Origin: DATFMH01 sp035267045 | GTDB taxonomy: Bacteria > Bacteroidota > Rhodothermia > Balneolales > DATFMH01 | Assembly: GCA_035267045.1 (NCBI GenBank) | Contig: DATFMH010000160.1 | Location: 1-28,202 of the forward strand | Direction: 5' to 3' | DNA: 28,202 nt | Shown: positions 16,803-23,197 of the stretch, one piece after another | Layout of the letters: each line of letters starts with the position of its first letter | Numbering within the stretch: position 1 is the stretch's first letter | Program-made: the position numbers and the translations under genes | The notes under the pieces: generated by a model | Seen by the model: the letters and a program-made list of their open reading frames with translations, nothing else | Told to the model about the DNA's origin: nothing | The model's database searches: none

Positions 16803-17028
16803 TTCTTATTACCAATTTAAAATAGAACGCGGACGATGCAGATTTTCAAGAAAAGTGAAACCAGTCCAGGTAACAGAGAAGGCATTATAAATATAGAGAT
16901 TTTAAACTCGTTATTTTTTACTGATCTTCAGTAGCTAAAATATAATAGACGTAATCTCCGGCTACCTGTCATTTGTAACTAAAATCTGTTTTACAGTCGT
17001 CCGTCGTTCTTTTTTACTGAATGGTAAT
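16803..17028. repeat. Convergent gap with degenerate repeat remnant
   Basis: This 226-base gap between convergent genes has no clear intrinsic terminator. At 16828-16847 it holds CGCGGAC-GATG-CAGATTTTC, the best match to the repeat inside the hydroxyproline operon. Nothing else was recognised. Confidence 0.35.
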
Positions 17029-17838
17029 TCACTTCGTTTTACATTGACGAAACATCCAATCCAATACTTGTGGATTGCTATAGGCGGGCACCCACGAAAA
17101 GTGTCCTATCCCAGGATATTCGGTGAAACCCGGATGTGCACCGGCTTTCAATAGTGCATTCATCATCTTGCGGGAATAAACCGGGTTGACAATTGGATCG
17201 TCGGCACCATGGAAATCCCATATGGGAATATGTGCGATACGGTTAGCCAGGGTTGGATCTCCAGCTCCGGCAACAGGAACAGCTGCAGCAAACCGGTTTG
17301 GCCAACGCTCAATAGCATCATATGTACCATAACCACCCATCGAGAGTCCTGTTATATATATCCTTGAAGTATCAACCGGCATATCGGCTATTAAAGTGTC
17401 CAATAATTCCATTGTAAGCTTCATCGGTAACGATGGTTTCGGATTTAACCGAATAACTTTATGCAACGTATCCGGAGTATAATTAGACCAGTGTTCATTT
17501 CCCGGACACTGAGGTGCAATAACAATAGCCGGATGAGCCATCATCATCTTATCTGTTACGAAGTTCTGAACCCCCCATTTTAACTGGGAAATATTATCAT
17601 TACCTCGTTCTCCGGATCCATGTAAAAAGATAACTACAGGATAGTTACGCGAAAGATTATAATCAGGAGTCGAGATTCGATAATTAAGTGTATCTCCATT
17701 GGCATCAATAAATTGCCGGGCGGCGAAACGCATTGTCTGGGCATAAAGTACAGTATTAAATCCCAACCATAGCAATAAACATAATAGCAAAATGGCCTTG
17801 TATAATCGTTTAGCATCTTTTCGATTAATAAGTATCAT
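17029..17838 (-). CDS. Exported alpha/beta hydrolase (esterase or prolyl oligopeptidase-like)
   Basis: A 269-residue protein with an N-terminal signal peptide or anchor (hydrophobic core 14-32, ending VLYAQ). The catalytic set of an alpha/beta hydrolase is complete: oxyanion HGSGERG at 73-79, nucleophile Ser166 in GLSMGGYGT, Asp214 in HGADDPIV and His246 in GIGHFSW. The HGSGERGNDN and APQCPGNEHW blocks are typical of the secreted carboxylesterase/feruloyl-esterase-like group sometimes annotated as prolyl oligopeptidase family or phospholipase/carboxylesterase. An ester of a polysaccharide or small ester is therefore a likely substrate, but the actual one is unknown. AGGA lies about nine bases before the ATG. 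It is convergent with the S9 peptidase gene. Confidence 0.85.
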   Translation of the reverse strand: MILINRKDAKRLYKAILLLCLLLWLGFNTVLYAQTMRFAARQFIDANGDTLNYRISTPDYNLSRNYPVVIFLHGSGERGNDNISQLKWGVQNFVTDKMMMAHPAIVIAPQCPGNEHWSNYTPDTLHKVIRLNPKPSLPMKLTMELLDTLIADMPVDTSRIYITGLSMGGYGTYDAIERWPNRFAAAVPVAGAGDPTLANRIAHIPIWDFHGADDPIVNPVYSRKMMNALLKAGAHPGFTEYPGIGHFSWVPAYSNPQVLDWMFRQCKTK

Positions 17839-17908
17839 ATTTCATCTTCCTAAGCATATGTTAAAATCAAAATTACCATGATAATGTCTCAATAACTATT
17901 TACATGCG

Positions 17909-17937
17909 ATTATAAGAAACATTTGTCATGTGATTAA
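17909..17937 (-). promoter_or_regulatory. Candidate promoter of the exported hydrolase gene
   Basis: On the minus strand a perfect TATAAT (complement of 17909-17914) lies 17 bp from a weak TTAATC, giving a leader of about 64 bases before the ATG at 17838. Confidence 0.3.
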
Positions 17938-18081
17938 GGCTTTAGCCAATAAATGTAAAAAGCTGATCTGTTTACAAAATTATTGATCACCGGGATTAGA
18001 CTCATTTGATCCTGTTAAATAAAATGAATAAATCTTTGGTTCAAAATAATATACCTATACATAATCATTCTCATAAACCAA

Positions 18082-18128
18082 CTTGCAGAATTGCAATCTC
18101 GAATATTTTAGTCTTGCAGAATTGCAAT
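18082..18128. promoter_or_regulatory. Tandem identical TTGCA-N4-TGCAA operator dyads
   Basis: CTTGCAGAATTGCAAT occurs at 18082-18097 and again, identical over all 16 bases, at 18113-18128. Each copy is an inverted repeat TTGCA-N4-TGCAA. The centres are 31 bp apart, close to three helical turns, so two dimers would bind the same face of the DNA. The geometry suits a CRP/FNR-type dimer (FNR uses TTGAT-N4-ATCAA) or a sigma54 enhancer-binding protein. Confidence 0.7.
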
Positions 18129-18255
18129 TACCCCTTTGCATTACATCTATCTCCATAATTATTCCAATTTACAATTTTAGATAAAATCAGCTTTTAATTT
18201 GATAAACCTTGATTTCCAGCCATTTTGTAATTCTTTTTTAATTTTTTTTTAAAGA

Positions 18256-18270
18256 TGGCATGGAATTTGG
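18256..18270 (+). promoter_or_regulatory. Candidate sigma54-type (-24/-12) promoter for the barrel gene
   Basis: TGGCAT-N5-TTGG has the conserved GG at 18257-18258 and the -12 G at 18269, exactly 12 bases on, as in TGGCAC-N5-TTGC. The one departure at the -12 site is GG in place of GC. A T-rich tract precedes it. Transcription would start near 18282, with the tandem dyads at about -160 and -190, the normal distance for enhancer sites. Confidence 0.5.
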
Positions 18271-18365
18271 ATAGTTAAAACCGTAACAACGAATTCTTAC
18301 AATAGAATTAAAAAGGAGACTAAAATTTTCATTATCACAAACTATAATAAGAGGATGCTGAAAAT

Positions 18366-18398
18366 AACGTGGAGATACAATTAACAGTTACCCACGTT
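18366..18398 (+). other. Leader hairpin in the barrel gene 5' region
   Basis: AACGTGG at 18366-18372 pairs perfectly with CCACGTT at 18392-18398 around 19 bases. It lies between two copies of ACAAACTATAAT and about 110 bases before the barrel gene's ATG. Function unknown; it could be an mRNA stabiliser. Confidence 0.35.
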
Positions 18399-18507
18399 GA
18401 AACAAACTATAATCATTGGAGTGTACATGAGTCATTTGTACTGAACAAGGATTTTAACAACAGATTTTTTCAATAAACACTTTTGAACATTATAAAATAG
18501 AGAAGCA

Positions 18508-19767
18508 ATGAAAACCTTAAAACAATTATTCGGACTATCGATCGCAATTTTGCTGTTGGGCGGTGTCTTTAATTCAAGTTATGCTCAACATGTAAAAGAC
18601 TTACAATATTTCCGCCCTTATGGTTTAGATGGAGTAAATAAATTCGAACCTACTAAAGCGGATAAAAATTTTGAATATACGGGCTTTAAATTGTACTGGG
18701 GTGCTGCATTTACCCAACAATGGCAAGACCTTATTCAAAGCACAAATGGTGTTGATGCAACCGGAGCACCTATCCAATTATCAAAAATTGGCCCGGGTTT
18801 CAACTTAGCTAATGCCAACTTATATTTGGATGCACAATTAGCACAAGGTATGCGTTTACACTTGACGACCTATCTATCTTCACGTCACCACACTGAAGCA
18901 TATGTAAAAGGTGGTTATCTGCGTATTGACGCTCTTCCGATGCTGCACAGTGAAGCTATCGACAACCTGATGAAATATGTAACGATTAAAGTAGGTCACA
19001 TGGAAATTAACTATGGTGACGCCCACTTCTATCGTACAGACAATGCAAACGCACTGTATAACCCGCTCGTAGGTAACCACCTGATGGATTCCTTCACTAC
19101 TGAAGTCGGTTCTGAAATTTATGTCATGAACAAAGGATTCATCGGTATGTTAGGTCTCACCGGTGGTCAGTTACACCCGCAAGTTACCAATCCTGATGGA
19201 CGCAGGATGTCCGTTTACGGTAAATTAGGCTATGACAATAAAGTCGGTGACAATGCACGGATTCGTCTAACCGGTTCATTCTACCACAATGCACGTCACA
19301 CTCACTTATACCATGGTGATCGTGCCGGTGCCAGATATTATGATATTCTCGATGCAGGAGCATGGAGTGGCCGCGTTGAACCCGGTTTTAGTAATGGATT
19401 CACTTCTTATATGATCAACCCATACATTCAAGTTGGTGGATTGAATCTATTTGGAGTAATTGAATTTACAAATGAGGAAAAAACAAATAAATCGGTCAAT
19501 CAATTTGCAGTTGACGGTCAGTATTTCATTTCACCACAAGTGTTTATTGCCGGACGGTATGATGTTGTAACAGGCGATCTCAGCGGTGCTGTAAGTAACG
19601 CCAAAGTAGAGCGTGTACAAGTTGGCGGCGGCTGGTACATGACCAAAAATATTCTTGCAAAACTTGAATATGTTAACCAGGAATACAAAAAAGGATATGC
19701 TTCTACCAGCTTATTCAATGGAGCAAAATTCCATGGAGTAATGGTTGAAGCCAGTATAGGATTCTAA
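18508..19767 (+). CDS. Outer-membrane beta-barrel (porin-like) protein
   Basis: A 419-residue exported protein of no specific family that I recognise. Residues 1-26 are a signal peptide (LFGLSIAILLLGGVF, then SYAQ). The rest is rich in alternating hydrophobic and polar strands with many Gly, Tyr and Asn residues, such as RMSVYGKLGYDNKV, ARIRLTGSFYHNA, QVFIAGRYDVVTGDL and NILAKLEYVNQEY. It ends in VMVEASIGF, the C-terminal aromatic residue expected of an outer-membrane barrel. A porin for an anion, sugar or peptide is the most likely role. The sequence uses GGT, AAC and CAC codons heavily, has a long structured leader and a strong terminator, all suggesting high expression. The weak site GAGAAGC precedes the ATG. 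The sigma54-like promoter suggests control by nutrient status. Confidence 0.75.
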   Translation: MKTLKQLFGLSIAILLLGGVFNSSYAQHVKDLQYFRPYGLDGVNKFEPTKADKNFEYTGFKLYWGAAFTQQWQDLIQSTNGVDATGAPIQLSKIGPGFNLANANLYLDAQLAQGMRLHLTTYLSSRHHTEAYVKGGYLRIDALPMLHSEAIDNLMKYVTIKVGHMEINYGDAHFYRTDNANALYNPLVGNHLMDSFTTEVGSEIYVMNKGFIGMLGLTGGQLHPQVTNPDGRRMSVYGKLGYDNKVGDNARIRLTGSFYHNARHTHLYHGDRAGARYYDILDAGAWSGRVEPGFSNGFTSYMINPYIQVGGLNLFGVIEFTNEEKTNKSVNQFAVDGQYFISPQVFIAGRYDVVTGDLSGAVSNAKVERVQVGGGWYMTKNILAKLEYVNQEYKKGYASTSLFNGAKFHGVMVEASIGF

Positions 19768-19797
19768 AGTTACATTCCAGAATTATAGTTGATTGTT

Positions 19798-19833
19798 AAA
19801 AAAAGCCCCGGAGTAAAACCCGGGGCTTTTTTT
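19798..19833. terminator. Strong bidirectional intrinsic terminator
   Basis: GCCCCGG at 19805-19811 pairs with CCGGGGC at 19820-19826 around an 8-base loop, with seven A bases before and seven T bases after. It lies 30 bases past the barrel protein stop. Confidence 0.93.
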
Positions 19834-19932
19834 ATTTGATATTTTATCCCGGTTTCCCAAAGATTACATCTATTTTTTAGATGATGATTTCGTTTGGAAT
19901 TTTCTTGATTTGGGATATTTATAAAAAAGCTA

Positions 19933-19989
19933 CCTTCAGCTTTCATCGACGTCATTCCGGGCCCCGACCCGGAATCTCGATGTTGAAGG
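19933..19989. repeat. REP-like palindrome, copy 1
   Basis: ATTCCGGG (19954-19961) pairs with CCCGGAAT (19968-19975) around CCCCGA. Further pairing continues outward: CATCGA (19944-19949) with TCGATG (19977-19982), and CCTTCA (19933-19938) with TGAAGG (19984-19989). The core with GACGTC in front (19948-19953) belongs to the widespread GTCATTCCGGG/CCCGGAATC class of bacterial intergenic palindromes. Confidence 0.7.
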
Positions 19990-20076
19990 CTATGAGCGTT
20001 GTTTGGTTTTGCTTGGAAAGTATGTTGTTAGCTATATCATATACGGTTTGTAAACGGTAATAACGTTTTGGCTGGA

Positions 20077-20102
20077 TCCTGAATTAAATTCAGGAAGACG
20101 TC
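20077..20102. repeat. REP-like palindrome, copy 2 (opposite orientation)
   Basis: TCCTGAATT (20077-20085) pairs with AATTCAGGA (20087-20095), followed by GACGTC at 20097-20102. Read on the minus strand it begins GACGTC then TTCC, like copy 1 on the plus strand. The two copies therefore face each other, with GACGTC outside both, 155 bp from end to end, as in REPIN-type doublets. Confidence 0.55.
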
Positions 20103-20190
20103 AATTTATAAGTTTTATATCTAATTACAAGGCTCTTCCCTATTATACTAATCCGGACGTTCTGCGTCCCTTACTAACATTTAATATTGT

Positions 20191-20224
20191 AAAAAAGGCC
20201 ATTCCAAAACGGAACGGCCTTTTC
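20191..20224 (-). terminator. Terminator of the M16 peptidase gene
   Basis: On the minus strand AAGGCCGTTCC pairs with GGAATGGCCTT around GTTTT, with one G-U wobble, and is followed by six T bases. Read on the plus strand the same position is an A-C mismatch, so the element is tuned for the minus-strand gene, 20 bases past its stop. Confidence 0.88.
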
Positions 20225-20243
20225 CTTATTAGTTACCAAGGTG

Positions 20244-22961
20244 TTATTTGGGTTTGGGTCCTTGTGTTACCTGAACGAAATTATCGGTATTAACCCATTT
20301 TGCAAAAGCAGCCTTAACTTGCTCTGCGGTCGTATTTACATAATGATGAGCGGCAATCGTAGGCTCATCGAGCGGTAACCCATTAACAGCACGGGATAGT
20401 AATCCACCGGCAATGGCATCCTCACTCGATTCTGACAATGGTATTTTCCGTATTAAAAGAGCCTTAGCCTGACGCAGTTCTTTGGGTGTGACCTTCTCTT
20501 TTTGCATCTGTTTAAGGTCTTGCACAATTATATCTCTTGCTTTGGATACATTTGGCGGATCACAGGCATAATTAGCAGTATAGGTTGAACGCGTTTTCCC
20601 AATGTTAAAAGAAGATGAGACGTAATAGACCAAACCGGCATTTTCCCTGAGATCACGGAATAGTCTTGTTGCATAAAAAGCCCCCCCAAGAACATGGTTT
20701 CCAACCATCAGAGCATAGTAATCAGAGTCAGGCCGGGTTATTTTAAGATTTTCAGCTAATATAACCTTGTCCTGTACTCTGCTTGCATCAGGGACGTGAG
20801 TCTCGTTGGGTTTATTCAACGGAACTTTAGTGAAATCCACCTCAGGTTTAGGGCCTGATGCTTTCCAATCACCAAAATATTTTTCTATTACTTTCTTCGC
20901 GGTATCCGGTTGAATATGACCTATAACTACAATGGTGGTCATATCCGGCCTGAAAACATGCTGATAATAATTCGTAATATCTCCCATTGTTAATGCATTA
21001 ACTTTAGGTGGAGTAGCATGACGTAATGCCGGGTCTCCTTTGGGTAATAATGATTTATGTATTGCACGGCCAAACAAATAATCCGGACTCTGTAGTTGTC
21101 CGGCTATGGTATTGGCGGTCTGTTTTTGGATGATCATAAAAGCATGAGAAGGTAAAGCAGGATGTAACTCATTTTCCGCTAATAATTGTACACCCCTGTC
21201 GAAATTATTACGCAGAACCTTAAGAGAAAAACTACTTCCGGCTGATTCATCAGCACCTATTTCATCCAGTGCTTTTTGAAACTGAATGCGATTTAATTTT
21301 TTTGAACCATAATCAAATAATTGTTCCAGGATATCATCGGTCCCTTCCTGGCCTTTAGGTGTCTCCAGGTCGGGATTATTCTTTATACGCCCATAAACGC
21401 TCACCGCATTACTAATATCTTCGGGTTGAACGATTAGTTTTATACCATTAGGCAAAGTGGAAACAACCGGATGCACAATAGATTTGGGCACTTTCAATTG
21501 TCCCATGGCATTTTCAGCCCAATCAGGTAGTTTAACAGATTTGGGATTGTTGGGTGCAAACGATTCCTTACCTCCAAAACTTTTATGTGAAATAGGTTTA
21601 CCGGATGATTGGGGCGTCAGGATCGCATAAATGGCATGATCAGGATTCAAATATTTTTTCGCTACTCTGTCAACATCCTGCACAGTCACCTTTTTTAAGG
21701 CTTGCAGATCTGCTTCAGGCGAGTTACGTCCTTCAACGGCCACAGCTTCCGACCATACGGAAGCCAAACCGGAAACGGAATTTTTCTGAAATTCAAATGA
21801 AGAAATTTCATCTTTTTTAGCGGCCTTAACCAGGTCCGGATCGACGCCTTTTTTAACTTCAGAAGCTAAAATTTTCGAAACGTTATGTAATAGACCCTCT
21901 GAGTCGCCCCCTTTTGGAAAGACAGCTAATCCGAATCCCAGTCCTGATTTTCTCAGAGCATTCATGGAAAAACCGGCATATAAGGCTTTACCCTGAGGAA
22001 CCATGGAATATAACTTACCACGCTGACTTGAAAGTACGTCAGATAATATTTCAGCAGCGGCATAATCATGGCTGTCCGTACCCGGCATTCTAAATGACAT
22101 AACGGCTAAACCATACGGCAAATCCGTTTTAAGATGAAGTGTATCGGGAGTTACGGGTTGTAAATGAATAGCTGGTCTTTCCGGTAATTTTTTTGATGGA
22201 ATAACGCCAAATAATTTCTCAACCTCATTTAGAGTTTTTTGTGGATCGATTTTACCAACAATAACGAGTACGGCATTATTTGGAGCATACCATTTCTCAT
22301 GGAAACGCTTGAGCATAGAACCCGTCGTCTTATCGAACGAAGGCCTCGTTCCGAGGGCATCATGTGCATATGGTGTACCTTTGAACATAGCTCCCAGCAA
22401 CTTCTTATAAAATACATATTGAGGATTTGACATATCACTGGCAACTTCCTGCTCAATAGCACCCCGTTCCTGCTTCCATAACTTTTGAGTATCCAAAACA
22501 TTTTTCATACGAATGGACTCTATGTGTAGAGCGATATTAATATCTTCTGCCGGTACCGTAAAATAGTATTGGGTTACCATTTGTCGTGTATCTGCATCAA
22601 AATCGCCACCCATAGCGGCAGTAATATCGGCCAACTGATTTGCTGATAAACCCGGACTGCCTCTGAACATCATATGTTCCTGAGCATGAGCCATTCCCGG
22701 GAAACCATTTGGAGCTTCATTCGAACCCACCAGATAATTTAGTTCTGTTGTAACTACAGGAGCGAGGGGGTTTTTGACGATTACCACTCTCATGCCATTC
22801 TTCAAGGTATGCCGAAGCACGGTTTCTTCATCATTTTTACCCCTGGCAAAGACACGAGTAGTACAAAATAGAAAAAGGGTTACAATCAGAAGGGTTTTGA
22901 AGATTTTTATTTCACGTAGGTTATCATCAATGATTTTTTTCTGCACTGCCAAATCCATCAT
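20244..22961 (-). CDS. Exported M16-family zinc metallopeptidase (two-lobed)
   Basis: A 905-residue insulinase/pitrilysin-type peptidase. The inverted zinc motif HAQEH is at 92-96, with the third ligand Glu172 (GAIEQEV) at the expected spacing, in the first M16 domain (about 50-270). Related domains follow at about 270-460, 510-690 and 690-890. The second half starts LPNGIKLIVQPE but has DDILEQ in place of HxxEH, so it is the usual inactive half that helps hold peptides. A hydrophobic export segment lies at 23-38, preceded by an unusually long 20-residue tail, so the true start may be slightly downstream (TTG or GTG codons at 4 and 6). Members degrade oligopeptides in the periplasm. A 15-bp inverted repeat lies directly upstream. 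Confidence 0.92.
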   Translation of the reverse strand: MMDLAVQKKIIDDNLREIKIFKTLLIVTLFLFCTTRVFARGKNDEETVLRHTLKNGMRVVIVKNPLAPVVTTELNYLVGSNEAPNGFPGMAHAQEHMMFRGSPGLSANQLADITAAMGGDFDADTRQMVTQYYFTVPAEDINIALHIESIRMKNVLDTQKLWKQERGAIEQEVASDMSNPQYVFYKKLLGAMFKGTPYAHDALGTRPSFDKTTGSMLKRFHEKWYAPNNAVLVIVGKIDPQKTLNEVEKLFGVIPSKKLPERPAIHLQPVTPDTLHLKTDLPYGLAVMSFRMPGTDSHDYAAAEILSDVLSSQRGKLYSMVPQGKALYAGFSMNALRKSGLGFGLAVFPKGGDSEGLLHNVSKILASEVKKGVDPDLVKAAKKDEISSFEFQKNSVSGLASVWSEAVAVEGRNSPEADLQALKKVTVQDVDRVAKKYLNPDHAIYAILTPQSSGKPISHKSFGGKESFAPNNPKSVKLPDWAENAMGQLKVPKSIVHPVVSTLPNGIKLIVQPEDISNAVSVYGRIKNNPDLETPKGQEGTDDILEQLFDYGSKKLNRIQFQKALDEIGADESAGSSFSLKVLRNNFDRGVQLLAENELHPALPSHAFMIIQKQTANTIAGQLQSPDYLFGRAIHKSLLPKGDPALRHATPPKVNALTMGDITNYYQHVFRPDMTTIVVIGHIQPDTAKKVIEKYFGDWKASGPKPEVDFTKVPLNKPNETHVPDASRVQDKVILAENLKITRPDSDYYALMVGNHVLGGAFYATRLFRDLRENAGLVYYVSSSFNIGKTRSTYTANYACDPPNVSKARDIIVQDLKQMQKEKVTPKELRQAKALLIRKIPLSESSEDAIAGGLLSRAVNGLPLDEPTIAAHHYVNTTAEQVKAAFAKWVNTDNFVQVTQGPKPK

Positions 22962-22973
22962 TCGTTATTTTTA

Positions 22974-23041
22974 TTACAATTTCTGTTTTCGATACAAACC
23001 TCAATAATTATCCTAACTCTTTAATCAAACAGAAATTGTAA
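22974..23041. repeat. 68-bp element with 15-bp perfect terminal inverted repeats
   Basis: TTACAATTTCTGTTT at 22974-22988 is perfectly repeated in inverse as AAACAGAAATTGTAA at 23027-23041, with 38 bases between. It begins 12 bases ahead of the M16 start codon, inside its expected leader or promoter. It could be a long stem-loop in the mRNA, a pair of facing operator sites, or a very short MITE-like insertion. No longer target duplication is visible beyond a possible TA. Confidence 0.75.
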
Positions 23042-23151
23042 ATGGAACATGGATCTTATGATATGAAATCGTTTCGTGATTGAAAGGATGAAATTTAATT
23101 CAAAAAACAGAAGTGTGATTCATCTTGTATTATCAATGAGTAGAAATAAAA

Positions 23152-23186
23152 AATCGGTCTGCCGTTTATGTAACCGCAGACCGATT
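23152..23186 (-). terminator. Terminator of the T9SS cargo operon
   Basis: AATCGGTCTGC at 23152-23162 pairs perfectly with GCAGACCGATT at 23176-23186 around 13 bases. On the minus strand a T-rich run follows the stem. It lies 11 bases past the stop of the large glycosidase-like gene. Confidence 0.88.
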
Positions 23187-23197
23187 GTCCTCCCCCT

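Larger units (their letters stand above)
17839..18507. other. Long divergent control region upstream of the barrel protein
   Basis: This 669-base region has no convincing long gene. From left to right it holds the exported hydrolase's promoter, two TTGCA-N4-TGCAA dyads (18082-18128), a T10 tract running into a sigma54-like element (18256-18270), a Shine-Dalgarno-like AAGGAGA at 18313-18319 with no standard start codon behind it, and two copies of ACAAACTATAAT (18337-18348 and 18402-18413) around a 7-bp hairpin at 18366-18398. Confidence 0.7.
19768..20243. other. Convergent intergenic region with terminators and REP-like doublet
   Basis: This 476-base region between the barrel and M16 genes contains the two terminators at its ends and the inverted REP-like pair between them. 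A small GGACG/CGTCC hairpin lies at 20155-20169. No gene is apparent. Confidence 0.7.

Noticed and set aside
18082..18128. Two 16-base repeats with a 15-base spacer as a minimal CRISPR array
   Set aside because: Only two copies, repeats too short, no cas genes, and each repeat is itself a short dyad as expected for an operator.
18355..18384. Nine-codon frame MLKITWRYN as a leader peptide gene
   Set aside because: The AGAGG site abuts the ATG with no spacing and nothing in the residues suggests attenuation; kept only as part of the leader finding.
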